Counted from the first letter of the stretch, positions 17,297-25,467 are shown. The stretch is DNA of 64,000 nt from Loktanella sp. (GCA_017390475.1 JAFPBO010000018.1:124001-188000), one strand, 5' to 3'. Program-made: numbers and translations. The notes: generated by a model from the letters alone, not told the origin.

Positions 17297-17758
17297 ATGA
17301 CACATATATTAGACGAAACAGACCGCCGCATCCTGACTTTGCTGCAAAAGGATGCCAGCATGTCAGTCGATGACATCAGCGCCACCGTGCATCTGTCACG
17401 TAACGCCTGCTGGCGGCGGATCAAGGCGATGGAACAGGCTGGCATTATCACCGGCCGGGTGGCACTGGTGGATGCGGCCAAGGTCGGGCTCCCGCTGACG
17501 GCGCTGGTCATGATCCGCACCAATGCGCATGACCGGCATTGGATGGATCAGTTTCAGGCCGCCCTGCGCAGCCTGCCGGAAATCGTCGGGGCCTACCGGA
17601 TGACCGGCGATCTGGATTATGTCCTGCGGGTCAAGGTTGCTGATGTGCCCGCCTATGACGCATTCTACAAACGGCTGATCGCGCGGATTACCGTTTCCGA
17701 CATCTCGGCAAGTTTCGTGATGGAGGAAATAAAGGACACCACCGCCCTGCCGATATAG
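17297..17758 (+). CDS. Lrp/AsnC-family transcriptional regulator
   Basis: 153-residue DNA-binding regulator. Residues 5-50 form the winged helix-turn-helix (LDETDRRILTLLQKDASMSV, VHLSRNACWRRIKAMEQAGII). Residues 65-150 are the RAM/AsnC ligand-binding domain (YRMTGDLDYVLRVKVADVPAY). The likely target is the divergent small membrane protein gene or its own promoter in the A/T-rich 105-base gap at 17192-17296, which contains the regulator's start region. The effector, typically an amino acid, cannot be told. Confidence 0.93.
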   Translation: MTHILDETDRRILTLLQKDASMSVDDISATVHLSRNACWRRIKAMEQAGIITGRVALVDAAKVGLPLTALVMIRTNAHDRHWMDQFQAALRSLPEIVGAYRMTGDLDYVLRVKVADVPAYDAFYKRLIARITVSDISASFVMEEIKDTTALPI

Positions 17759-17840
17759 ACGGAATGTGACCACCTGACCGCGTGACAGTCAGCTACAAAT
17801 CGGCTAAACGGACGCAAATCAGCCAACCAAGGAGTCGACC

Positions 17841-17975
17841 ATGGCCGACCACGAACCCGGTAAAATGGACATCACCGAACAGGAAAAGACCTTTAACGGC
17901 TTTGTCAGCATGTCGACCAAAGGTGCGGTGATCGTCATCGTGCTGCTGATTTTCCTCGCCCTTGTCGGCGCCTGA
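17841..17975 (+). CDS. aa3-type cytochrome c oxidase subunit IV (44 residues)
   Basis: A very small gene: ATG at 17841 preceded by CAAGGAG, stop TGA at 17973. The protein has a charged N-terminus (MADHEPGKMDITEQEKTFNGF), then a single C-terminal helix (residues about 28-43, AVIVIVLLIFLALVG). Both parts match the bacterial aa3 oxidase subunit IV family (COX4_pro_2-like), a one-helix accessory subunit of the respiratory oxidase in Paracoccus and Rhodobacter. The catalytic oxidase genes are not nearby, which I believe is usual for this subunit. The next gene begins 9 bases downstream. Confidence 0.88.
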   Translation: MADHEPGKMDITEQEKTFNGFVSMSTKGAVIVIVLLIFLALVGA

Positions 17976-17984
17976 TTTCTGCCT

Positions 17985-18602
17985 GTGGAACGTCGCTTAT
18001 TCCTGATCGGCCTGCCGCTGACCCTTGCAGGCTGCGCGGCACAAGAGGTCTGGGCCCCGGATGACGTGGTATCGCGGGCAATCTTCCGCGACCCCGACAA
18101 CAGCTATCTGACGCTGTTCACAATGAAAAACAATGGTTCTGGCAATGGTGCGCATACCGCGCTGCTGATCAATGCCAGCCAGCGGGTCATTTTTGACCCC
18201 GCCGGATCATTCGTGCAGACCCGGATGCCGGAACGCAATGATGTGCTGTTCGGTGTCACCCCGGAACTGGAACAATTCTATATCAGCTATCATGCGCGCG
18301 TGACCTATCATGTCGTCGCGCAAAAGGTCGCCGTCGCGCCGGAGGTTGCTGAACAGGCGCTGAATCTTGCACTGGCCAACGGCCCGGTGCCGCAGGCGCA
18401 TTGTGCGCGTGCCACATCGCGGCTGTTGCGGCAATTGCCGGGCTTTGAAGGGATTCGGCAATCTTGGGGCCCGAACAACGTGGCAGATGATTTCGCGAAA
18501 TTGCCGGGCGTCGAAACCCGCGAATACCGCGAAGACGATCCCGACGACAAATCCATCGCTGCCGCAAGGATTGAAGCCGCACTCGCCGCTAGAGAGCAGT
18601 GA
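17985..18602 (+). CDS. Lipoprotein with probable circularly permuted NlpC/P60 (papain-like) fold
   Basis: 205-residue exported lipoprotein starting at GTG 17985. The lipobox LTLAGC places the lipidated cysteine at residue 17. A conserved-looking His57 sits at the start of a strand (AHTALLINASQRVIFDPAGSF), and a later Cys140 begins a helix (HCARATSRLLRQLPGF). His-before-Cys order is that of permuted NlpC/P60 (LRAT/YiiX-type) enzymes, so a cysteine peptidase, amidase or acyltransferase is inferred, not shown. It follows the oxidase subunit IV gene by 9 bases. It overlaps the convergent azlD by 14 bases. Confidence 0.75.
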   Translation: MERRLFLIGLPLTLAGCAAQEVWAPDDVVSRAIFRDPDNSYLTLFTMKNNGSGNGAHTALLINASQRVIFDPAGSFVQTRMPERNDVLFGVTPELEQFYISYHARVTYHVVAQKVAVAPEVAEQALNLALANGPVPQAHCARATSRLLRQLPGFEGIRQSWGPNNVADDFAKLPGVETREYREDDPDDKSIAAARIEAALAAREQ

Positions 18603-18924
18603 AAGCCCACAAAGCCAGATAAAGCGTGCTGATCCCCGCCATGATCCCCCAGATCGCGCTGCGCGTCCAGATGCCCACCGCAACAGTGATGATCGCCGCA
18701 GTCAGACGCGCGGGGTCTGGCACGCCGCCGGTTGCCGCGGGCCATAGCACCAAAGGGGCCACCATCCCCGGCAGCACCGCCACCGGCGTGAAGCGCAGCA
18801 GTTTCAGCACGATGGGCGGCATCGGCCGGTCGCCGATCAGCCCCAGAAACGAAAACCGGATCAGAAAGGTGCCGACGCCCAGCAGCGCGATGATCAGCCA
18901 GATTTCAGCATTGCTATAGCTCAT
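18589..18924 (-). CDS. azlD: AzlD-family branched-chain amino acid transport protein
   Basis: 111-residue, four-helix membrane protein (LIIALLGVGTFLIRFSFLGL at the N-terminus is typical of AzlD). It partners AzlC in an exporter of branched-chain amino acids or analogues. The start at 18924 overlaps the azlC stop by 4 bases, proving the coupling order azlC-azlD. Its 3' end overlaps the lipoprotein gene on the other strand by 14 bases. Confidence 0.9.
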   Translation of the reverse strand: MSYSNAEIWLIIALLGVGTFLIRFSFLGLIGDRPMPPIVLKLLRFTPVAVLPGMVAPLVLWPAATGGVPDPARLTAAIITVAVGIWTRSAIWGIMAGISTLYLALWAFTAL

Positions 18925-19643
18925 GCCTTGCGCCTTTCTATCCAAGTCTCGACCAATGCGCCGGTCACCATCGCCGCCCCTGCTGCGATCAGCAATCCGA
19001 TGCCCGATGGCAACCCGACCAAGGCGAGTGCGACGATGATGGACACCGCCGCCGCCGCGACATGGGCCGATGATTTCAGCATCGGTGAGACCATCGCCAG
19101 AAACATTATCGGCACGATGAAATCCAACGCCCATGACTCCGGGATCGCCGAGCCTGCGAAAATCCCCACCAGCGTCATTGCGCACCATAATGGTGCGATG
19201 GCCGAGGCAACCCCAAAGAAATATGCAGCCCGGTCCGTCACACTCATCTCCGGGCGGGCCTCGTATCGCGTGACCGACAGAATATAGGATTGATCAAAGT
19301 TCAGATAGGCGACCAGCGCGCGTTTCCACAAAGGGGCCGGTCCCAGATAGGGCACCAATGCCGCGGAATACATCGCCATGCGCAGATTGACCGCCAGTGC
19401 TGCCAGCAGGACAAAGGCGATCCCTGCGTTTTCCAGCATCATCTGCACCGCCGCGAATTGCGAGGCTCCGGCGATGACCAATACCGAAAAGCCCATCGCC
19501 TGCGCCACGCTCAACCCGGCATCTGTCGCCACGACACCGAACACTGTCGCGAAAGGCACGACCATCAGGATGAACGGGCTGCCGTCACGGAGCCCTTCCC
19601 AATAGGCGGATTTTGCGGGTGCTTTGACGGTGGAACTTGTCAT
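18921..19643 (-). CDS. azlC: AzlC-family permease
   Basis: 240-residue membrane protein with about six or seven helices. FGVVATDAGLSVAQAMGFSV and VIAGASQFAAVQMM (about residues 35-70) are the AzlC hallmarks. With AzlD it forms a branched-chain amino acid exporter. The ATG at 19643 is about 60 bases from the divergent fdhD start. The two genes form a short operon with azlD as second gene. Confidence 0.92.
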   Translation of the reverse strand: MTSSTVKAPAKSAYWEGLRDGSPFILMVVPFATVFGVVATDAGLSVAQAMGFSVLVIAGASQFAAVQMMLENAGIAFVLLAALAVNLRMAMYSAALVPYLGPAPLWKRALVAYLNFDQSYILSVTRYEARPEMSVTDRAAYFFGVASAIAPLWCAMTLVGIFAGSAIPESWALDFIVPIMFLAMVSPMLKSSAHVAAAAVSIIVALALVGLPSGIGLLIAAGAAMVTGALVETWIERRKA

Positions 19644-19704
19644 GTCTTTGGCCTAGCTTATGCGCTGTCGCGACAGGCTTAACCGCGCGCATGGGGAATG
19701 ACAA

Positions 19705-20586
19705 TTGGCACGACTTGACGATCTTTCATCCTATCTGCTTGCCCCTGATCCCGGCGCGGACCGGCTGACACGGGCGGTGACCGGCACCGACCAAAACGGG
19801 CAAAAGGTCGATCTGCGCGTGGTCGAAGAACGCCCGCTGACGATCTATCTGAACGCGCAGGAAATCGTTACCGCGATGACCATCGGGGATTACCCGCAAT
19901 ATCTGGCCCTTGGGTTCCTGCGCAATCAGGGCATGCTGCGCGATGACGATCAGATCACCGGCGTGGATTATGATGAAGAGATTGAAACCGTCGTCGTGCG
20001 CACCGCATCCAAAACCACCTATGAAGACAAGCTGCGCAAGAAGACCCGCACCAGCGGCTGTGCCGTCGGTACTGTCTTCGGCGATATGATGGAAGGGCTG
20101 GCCGACGTCACCTTGCCCGACACCGCCCTGCGCACATCTGACCTCTACGCACTCGCCGCCACGATCAACCGCACCCCGTCGCTCTATCTGGAGGCGGGCG
20201 CGATCCACGGCACGGTGCTGTGCCAAAGGGCGACACCGCTGGTCTATATGGAGGATGTCGGCCGCCACAATGCCGTCGACAAAATCGCGGGCTGGATGCT
20301 GCATCACGATGTCCCTGCCGCAGACAAACTCCTCTATACCACCGGCAGGCTGACATCCGAAATGGTCATCAAGACCGCACTGATGGGCATCCCCTGCCTC
20401 GCCTCACGCTCGGGCTTTACCGCCTGGGGGGTGGAGATCGCGCAACAGGTCGGGCTGACCCTGATCGGGCGGATGAAAGGCCAGCGTTTCGTCTGCCTCG
20501 CGGGCGAGAACCGCCTGATCCGCGACGCCGACCCTGCCCTGATCGCCGATGAACCGGCCCGCGCCGGGCGAAAGGCCAAAACATGA
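19705..20586 (+). CDS. fdhD: Formate dehydrogenase accessory sulfurtransferase FdhD
   Basis: 293-residue protein that passes sulfur from a cysteine desulfurase to the molybdenum cofactor of formate dehydrogenase. The reactive loop reads RTSGCAVGTVFGD: Cys119 is present, but the second cysteine of the CxxC form seen in E. coli FdhD is Gly122. The central EDVGRHNAVDKIAG (about 186-199) and TGRLTSEMVIK are family signatures. No in-frame ATG precedes; TTG at 19705 with GGGGAA six bases upstream is the best start. The gene heads the Moco cluster fdhD-mobA-mobB-moeA. Confidence 0.92.
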   Translation: MARLDDLSSYLLAPDPGADRLTRAVTGTDQNGQKVDLRVVEERPLTIYLNAQEIVTAMTIGDYPQYLALGFLRNQGMLRDDDQITGVDYDEEIETVVVRTASKTTYEDKLRKKTRTSGCAVGTVFGDMMEGLADVTLPDTALRTSDLYALAATINRTPSLYLEAGAIHGTVLCQRATPLVYMEDVGRHNAVDKIAGWMLHHDVPAADKLLYTTGRLTSEMVIKTALMGIPCLASRSGFTAWGVEIAQQVGLTLIGRMKGQRFVCLAGENRLIRDADPALIADEPARAGRKAKT

Positions 20587-20594
20587 TCCTTCCC

Positions 20595-20628
20595 GCTTCT
20601 TTTTTCCAAAAATACTCCCGCCGGAGGC
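20595..20628. repeat. Copy 2 of the ATACTCCCGCCGGAGGC intergenic repeat
   Basis: GCTTCTTTTTTCCAAAA followed by ATACTCCCGCCGGAGGC, between fdhD and mobA. This is the fullest copy in the window and carries the CTTCTTTTTTCC lead. The CGCCGG centre can form a short stem (CTCCCGCCGGAG). Confidence 0.75.
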
Positions 20629-20659
20629 TCCCAAACCATCCGCGCCCACAGGTGGCGAA

Positions 20660-21241
20660 ATGAACGCGCCCCTTGGCGTGATCCTGGCGGGGGGTCTGGC
20701 AACAAGAATGGGCGGCGGCGACAAAGGTCTGCTGCCCTTGGGCAACAGCACAATATTGGGCCATGTCATCGACAGGTTCAGCCCACAGGTGGCCGGCCTT
20801 GCATTGAACGCCAATGGCGATTCCGCGCGCTTTGCCGCGCTGCACTTGCCGGTGATCCCGGACACGCTGACAGGTTTCGCCGGGCCTTTGGCAGGCGTTC
20901 TCGCAGGCCTCGACTGGGCCGCGACCCAAGGTGCCAGCCATATCGTCACCGCCGCAGCCGACACGCCGTTCCTCCCCTGCGATCTGGTGCCGCAATTGCA
21001 ACTGGCGGGCGAGGATCTTGGGCTCGCATTGGCGGCCAGCCCCGGCGGGCGGCAACCGACCTTTGGCCTTTGGCCCGTCGCCCTGCGCGATGATCTGCGC
21101 GCAGCCCTGCAGGGCGGCTTGCGCAAAGTCGTCCTCTGGACCGATCAGCATGGCGCAGGCACGGCAGAGTTCCCCGATGATGCCGCCTTCTTCAACGTCA
21201 ACACGCCCGACGATCTGGCCCGCGCGCAGGCCATGCTATGA
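20660..21241 (+). CDS. mobA: Molybdenum cofactor guanylyltransferase
   Basis: 193-residue enzyme that adds GMP to Mo-molybdopterin, forming the bis-MGD precursor. The nucleotide loop LAGGLATRMGGGDKGLLPL (residues 9-27) is intact, with Arg15 and Lys22 in place. ATG 20660 gives the family N-terminus with GGTGGCGAA upstream; an in-frame ATG at 20549 would lie inside fdhD and the repeat. Its stop overlaps the mobB start by 4 bases. The product is used by formate dehydrogenase-type enzymes, consistent with fdhD upstream. Confidence 0.94.
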   Translation: MNAPLGVILAGGLATRMGGGDKGLLPLGNSTILGHVIDRFSPQVAGLALNANGDSARFAALHLPVIPDTLTGFAGPLAGVLAGLDWAATQGASHIVTAAADTPFLPCDLVPQLQLAGEDLGLALAASPGGRQPTFGLWPVALRDDLRAALQGGLRKVVLWTDQHGAGTAEFPDDAAFFNVNTPDDLARAQAML

Positions 21242-21729
21242 GAGTCTATGGCATCGTGGGTTACAAGAACGCGGGAAAGACCGGGTTGATGGAACGTCTG
21301 GTGACTGAAATTGCCGGGCGAGGTTTCACCGTCTCGACCCTGAAACATGCGCATCACAGTTTCGACGTGGACCATCCGGGCAAGGATTCCTATCGCCACA
21401 GGCAGGCCGGTGCGCAGCAGGTCCTACTCGCCTCGCGTGATCGCTGGGCGCTGATGACCGAATTGCGCGGCGCGGATGAGCCACCCTTGGCCGATCTGCT
21501 GGCGCAGCTTGCCCCGGTCGATCTGGTGCTGGTCGAAGGCTATAAACGCGACGCCCACCCCAAGGTCGAGGCGTTTCGCGCTGTCACCGGCAATCCGCTG
21601 ATCGCGAAGGATGACCCGACGGTGCGTGCCGTGGCGAGCGACACGGCGCTGACGCTTGACCGCCCGGTGTTCGATCTCAACGACACCAGCGCCATCGCAG
21701 ATTTCATCCTGTCAGAGGTCGGGTTGTGA
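21238..21729 (+). CDS. mobB: Molybdopterin-guanine dinucleotide biosynthesis adaptor MobB
   Basis: 163-residue P-loop GTPase accessory to MobA. The Walker A segment GYKNAGKTGLMERL (residues 8-21) and the LKHAHHSFDVDHPGKDSYRHRQAGA region (about 37-61) are typical MobB features, as is LVEGYKRDAHPKVE. The ATG at 21238 overlaps mobA, and the stop overlaps the start of the moeA fusion, so three genes are translationally coupled. Confidence 0.94.
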   Translation: MRVYGIVGYKNAGKTGLMERLVTEIAGRGFTVSTLKHAHHSFDVDHPGKDSYRHRQAGAQQVLLASRDRWALMTELRGADEPPLADLLAQLAPVDLVLVEGYKRDAHPKVEAFRAVTGNPLIAKDDPTVRAVASDTALTLDRPVFDLNDTSAIADFILSEVGL

Positions 21730-23813
21730 TGTTCGACACGATCCTGATCGTGGATTGGTCGGGCGGCAACGACCGGGGGGCGAAGCCTACGAAAGACGCG
21801 ATCTGGACCGGCGTGGCGCGGGCCGGCATGGCGGAAGAGCCGGTCTATCATCGTAACCGGCAAGTCGCCGAAAGCTGGATCACGGCATTCTTGGAGGCAG
21901 AGCGCGCCGCAGGACGCCGCGTGCTGGCAGGGTTCGATTTCGCCTTTGGCTATCCCGCTGGCTTCGGGCAGGTCCTGACCGGATCGGATGATCCTTTCGC
22001 GATCTGGGATTGGTTCGCCGCACGGGTGCAGGACAGCGGAGCGGCCAATAACCGCTTTGATCTGGCAGGGCAGATCAATGCCATGTTCCCCGGCATCGGG
22101 CCGTTCTGGGGCAATGGGCTGGCGCGCGATGTCGCCGATCTGCCGCGCAAAGGCTTGGCACGGCAGGACCATGGCATGACCGAAAAGCGTATTGCCGAAC
22201 AAAACGCCAAAGGGGCCTTCCCGGTCTGGCAACTCTCCGGCGCGGGCGCTGTCGGGTCGCAGGTCATCATGGGCCTGCCCACACTCGCCCGGTTGCGGCA
22301 ACATTTCGGCGCTGATCTGGCGGCCTGGCCGTTTGAACCGCTAACGCCACCGATTGCTCTGGTCGAGGTCTGGCCTTCGCTGATCGGCAAGACCATCGCT
22401 GCGACTTGTCCGCCGGGCAAGATCAAGGATGCCCATCAGGTCGAGGTTCTGGCGCGCGCGCTCTCGGCCCTTGCGCCGGATGATCTGCGCCTGATGCTTG
22501 ATGTGCCGCCAACGCCAGAAGGGTCAATCCTCGGCCTGCCTCATGTCGCATTGCTCGAACAAGCCGCCAGCGCACCACAATTGCGCAATGATTGCTTCGC
22601 CCTGCCACAAGGCGTGCAATGGACGCCGGTTGCGGATGCTCTGGCGCATCTGCGTGACCATCTGGCTTGCGTGGCCAAGGCGGAAACCCAGACCCTTGGC
22701 ACCGCACTGGGCCGCTATCTGGCGCAGGATGTCACCGCTTTGCGCGCCCATCCGCCTGCCCCGAATGCTGCTGTGGATGGCTACGGCTTTGCCGGTCCGG
22801 CAGAGATCGGGCATCACAGCCTGCCCTTGGTGCAGGGGCGCGCGGCGGCGGGCCAACCTTTTGCCGGAACAGTGCCAGCGGGCCATGCGATCCGCATCCT
22901 GACAGGTGCCAATCTGCCAGACGGCATCGACACGATCATCATGCAGGAAGACGTGCAGGCCATCGGCACGACGATCACCTTCCAAGGCCCGCTCAAACGC
23001 GGGGCCAATGCCCGCGCGGCGGGTGAGGATATGACCCAAGGCCAGATCATCGCCCACAAAGGCCGCAAGATCACCGCCGCCGATCTGGGCATGTTTGCGG
23101 CAACCGGGATCGGGCAGCTGCAGGTCCATCGGCAATTACGAGTCGGTGTTCTGTCTACCGGGGATGAGTTGCGCGCACCGGGCACGCCCGCCGACGAAGG
23201 GCAGATCTACGATGCGAACCGACCGCTACTGGCAGCATTGGTGCAGGGTTGGGGGTATCACCTGGTCGATCTGGGCCGTGCGCCTGATGACCGCGATGCC
23301 TTGCGCGCGATACTGAATCAGGGGGTCGCACAATGCGACGTGATCCTGACATCCGGCGGTGCGTCAGCGGGGGATGAAGATCACATATCCGCCTTGCTGT
23401 CAGGTACCGGGTCCTTCGCGCTCTGGCGGGTGGCGATGAAACCGGGGCGACCGCTGGTCATGGGGCTATGGGGCGGCAAGCCAGTGCTGGGGCTGCCCGG
23501 CAACCCGGTTGCCGCAATGGTCTGTGCCTTGATTTTTGCACATCCCGCTTTGGCCATTCTGGCTGGTGGCGACTGGCCGGAACCCCAGGGATTTCCGCTG
23601 CCCGCCGGTTTCAGCAAAACCAAGAAAGCAGGCAGGCGCGAATATCTGCGCGCCCGGGTCAGGGACGGACGGGCAGAGATTTTCGCCTCGGAAGGATCGG
23701 GGCGCATATCGGGCCTGCATTGGGCCGAAGGACTGGTGATGCTGGGCGATGACGCCGCCACGATCCATCCAGGCGATCCGGTGACCTATATTCCGTTTGG
23801 CAGTTTCATGTGA
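21729..23813 (+). CDS. moeA: MoeA molybdopterin molybdotransferase fused to a large N-terminal domain
   Basis: 694-residue fusion. Residues about 296-694 are a complete MoeA, which inserts molybdate into adenylylated molybdopterin (PPAPNAAVDGYGF near 343-355, RILTGANLPDGIDTIIMQED, STGDELRAPG, TSGGASAGDEDH, LPGNPVAAMVC). Residues 1-280 are a separate domain opening with TILIVDWSGGND, with HRVLAGFDFAFGYP-like and WQLSGAGAVGSQVIMGLP segments; its start resembles RNase H-fold DUF429-type proteins, but its function is unknown. No stop or frameshift separates the halves. The start is ATG 21729 (or GTG 21726), overlapping the mobB stop. The last gene of the unit, a GNAT, overlaps its stop. Confidence 0.9.
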   Translation: MFDTILIVDWSGGNDRGAKPTKDAIWTGVARAGMAEEPVYHRNRQVAESWITAFLEAERAAGRRVLAGFDFAFGYPAGFGQVLTGSDDPFAIWDWFAARVQDSGAANNRFDLAGQINAMFPGIGPFWGNGLARDVADLPRKGLARQDHGMTEKRIAEQNAKGAFPVWQLSGAGAVGSQVIMGLPTLARLRQHFGADLAAWPFEPLTPPIALVEVWPSLIGKTIAATCPPGKIKDAHQVEVLARALSALAPDDLRLMLDVPPTPEGSILGLPHVALLEQAASAPQLRNDCFALPQGVQWTPVADALAHLRDHLACVAKAETQTLGTALGRYLAQDVTALRAHPPAPNAAVDGYGFAGPAEIGHHSLPLVQGRAAAGQPFAGTVPAGHAIRILTGANLPDGIDTIIMQEDVQAIGTTITFQGPLKRGANARAAGEDMTQGQIIAHKGRKITAADLGMFAATGIGQLQVHRQLRVGVLSTGDELRAPGTPADEGQIYDANRPLLAALVQGWGYHLVDLGRAPDDRDALRAILNQGVAQCDVILTSGGASAGDEDHISALLSGTGSFALWRVAMKPGRPLVMGLWGGKPVLGLPGNPVAAMVCALIFAHPALAILAGGDWPEPQGFPLPAGFSKTKKAGRREYLRARVRDGRAEIFASEGSGRISGLHWAEGLVMLGDDAATIHPGDPVTYIPFGSFM

Positions 23814-24448
23814 TGCAGATCACCACCGGCATCCCCGACAAAGACCGCGCCGAGGTTGCTGCCATCTACTGGGAAGCATTCGGCGAAAAGCTGGGTTTTG
23901 TGCTGGGCCCGAAATACCGCGCACTGGCTTTCATAACGCAGGTCCTGCAAGCTGATCATGGGATCTGCGCGCATGATGACGATGGCCACCTTCTGGGTGT
24001 CGTCGGGTTCCGCACCTACCGCGGCGCATTGGTTGGCGGCAGTTTCACCGATATGCGGCGGGTCTATGGCTGGGTCGGCGCGGCGGTTCGGTCTTTGCTG
24101 ATCAGCGCGTTGACACGTGACATTGATAACGAACGATTTCTGATCGACGGCATTTTTGTCGCCCCCGAAGCGCGCGGTTGCGGCGTCGGCACTGCCTTGC
24201 TGGATGCGATCACGGCAGAGGCCAAAAGCCGGGGCTACCAACAGGTCCGGCTGGATGTGGTTGATACAAATCCGCGGGCACGTGCGCTTTATCTGAACGA
24301 GGGCTTCGTCGTCATGCAGACCCAAAACATGGGGCTGTGGCGGCATGTCTTTGGCTTTAACTCAGTCACAACCATGGTGCGGGATATCTATCCCGCGCCA
24401 ATCAGCGCACCCGCCGCAAAAACCAGCGCGCCGCCCAGAACCACCTGA
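23813..24448 (+). CDS. GNAT-family N-acetyltransferase
   Basis: About 211 residues. The acetyl-CoA-binding segment VAPEARGCGVGTALLDAI (about 119-136) and the C-terminal VDTNPRARALYLNEGFV are standard GNAT features. The start ATG at 23813 overlaps the moeA stop (a GTG at 23810 is also in frame), so it is translated in the Moco operon; whether it acts there is unknown. The last 20 codons (Ala/Pro-rich tail) overlap the convergent mbfA gene by 61 bases. Confidence 0.87.
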   Translation: MQITTGIPDKDRAEVAAIYWEAFGEKLGFVLGPKYRALAFITQVLQADHGICAHDDDGHLLGVVGFRTYRGALVGGSFTDMRRVYGWVGAAVRSLLISALTRDIDNERFLIDGIFVAPEARGCGVGTALLDAITAEAKSRGYQQVRLDVVDTNPRARALYLNEGFVVMQTQNMGLWRHVFGFNSVTTMVRDIYPAPISAPAAKTSAPPRTT

Positions 24449-25368
24449 AAGATCGCCCGCGCCCAAGGGGTCTGCATATAGCGATGCTGAATCCATGTGA
24501 TCGCCCAGAGTTCAGCAAAAACCACGATCAACGCCACGGTGGTCGCAGTCCAGAAATCCGTGATCAGATAGGGCAGCGCATGGCCCAACCCGCCGACGGT
24601 GGTCATCACCCCTGCGGCCAGCCCGCGCTTGTAAGGTGATCCCCGGCCCGAGATTTTACCATCATCCGAGGCCGCCTCGGTAAAGCCCATCGAAATGCCC
24701 GCACCCACTGATGCGGCCATGCCGACGAGAAAGGTGGTCCATGTGTCCTGCGTCGCAAAGGCCACAGCGAAAATCGGCGCCAGTGTCGAGACTGACCCGT
24801 CCATCAGCCCCGCCAGTCCCGGTTGCACCCAGGTCAGTACGAATTGACGATAGGCGGCGGATTCTTCTGTCGATCTGACACCGTCGTCCAGATGGGTTGC
24901 CGCCAAGGCGGCGGCCTTGTCGGAATGGCCTGCCTCGGCAGCGGCCAGATCACCCAGCAATTTGCGCGTGCCCGCATCCCTGGCATGCGCTGCGGCCATT
25001 TCGTAAAACCGCTGGGCATCGCGTTCCATCTGCGCGGCCTCGTCGCGGATCCGATCCAGCCCCAGATTTTCGATCAGCCAGACAGGACGCCGGGCATAAA
25101 ATCCGGCCACATGTTCGCGCCGGATCAACGGGATCACATCGCCAAAGCGTATGCTGTGCAGATCAATCAGGCGACGACGATGATCGTTTTCCTCTGTCGC
25201 CATACCATCAAATACGGCAGCGGATGCTGGATAATCGGCGCGCAAACGTTCGGCGTAGGAACGATAAATCCTTGCATCATCCTCCTCCGATGAGATCGCG
25301 AGCGCCAGAATTTCCTGTTCTGAAAGGTCGTCAAAGCGGCGGCGGGTGGCGAAACCGGGAATCATCAT
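24388..25368 (-). CDS. mbfA: MbfA: membrane-bound ferritin-like iron exporter
   Basis: 326-residue protein with a ferritin-like domain (about 1-170) fused to a VIT1/CCC1 membrane domain (about 180-326, several helices). Diiron ligands are readable: Glu29/30, Glu60 with His63 (EENDH), Glu115, and Glu145 with His148 (EAGH). This matches MbfA of Agrobacterium and Bradyrhizobium, which exports iron under acid or peroxide stress. The start is at 25368 or 25365 (two ATGs). A perfect Irr-type box lies 13 bases upstream (25382-25398), so derepression when iron is high is expected. The divergent side carries TetR-type operators. The 3' end overlaps the GNAT gene by 61 bases. Confidence 0.93.
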   Translation of the reverse strand: MMIPGFATRRRFDDLSEQEILALAISSEEDDARIYRSYAERLRADYPASAAVFDGMATEENDHRRRLIDLHSIRFGDVIPLIRREHVAGFYARRPVWLIENLGLDRIRDEAAQMERDAQRFYEMAAAHARDAGTRKLLGDLAAAEAGHSDKAAALAATHLDDGVRSTEESAAYRQFVLTWVQPGLAGLMDGSVSTLAPIFAVAFATQDTWTTFLVGMAASVGAGISMGFTEAASDDGKISGRGSPYKRGLAAGVMTTVGGLGHALPYLITDFWTATTVALIVVFAELWAITWIQHRYMQTPWARAIFQVVLGGALVFAAGALIGAG

Positions 25369-25381
25369 TGTGCTTTCAATA

Positions 25382-25398
25382 TTTAGAATAATTCTAAA
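25382..25398. promoter_or_regulatory. Irr box / iron control element upstream of mbfA
   Basis: TTTAGAATAATTCTAAA is a perfect palindrome around one central base and matches the TTTAGAA-N3-TTCTAAA iron control element recognised by Irr in alphaproteobacteria. It ends 13 bases before the mbfA start codon, in a position suited to repression. Confidence 0.88.
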
Positions 25399-25433
25399 CT
25401 ATGCCTTTCCAAAACTCCCGCAAGCCTAAAATA

Positions 25434-25449
25434 TGAACTGAACGGTTCA
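25434..25449. promoter_or_regulatory. TetR-type operator, site 1
   Basis: TGAACTGAACGGTTCA, an inverted repeat of the pattern TRAACYGAWCRGTTYA shared with sites at 25468 and 25757. It lies between the mbfA Irr box and the secreted-peptide gene. Confidence 0.72.
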
Positions 25450-25467
25450 TTTTTGATATTGCAAAAG

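Noticed and set aside
21729-23813. Frameshift or assembly error joining two genes
   Set aside because: The frame is continuous with a natural linker and no ribosome site or start pattern at the junction around codon 290.
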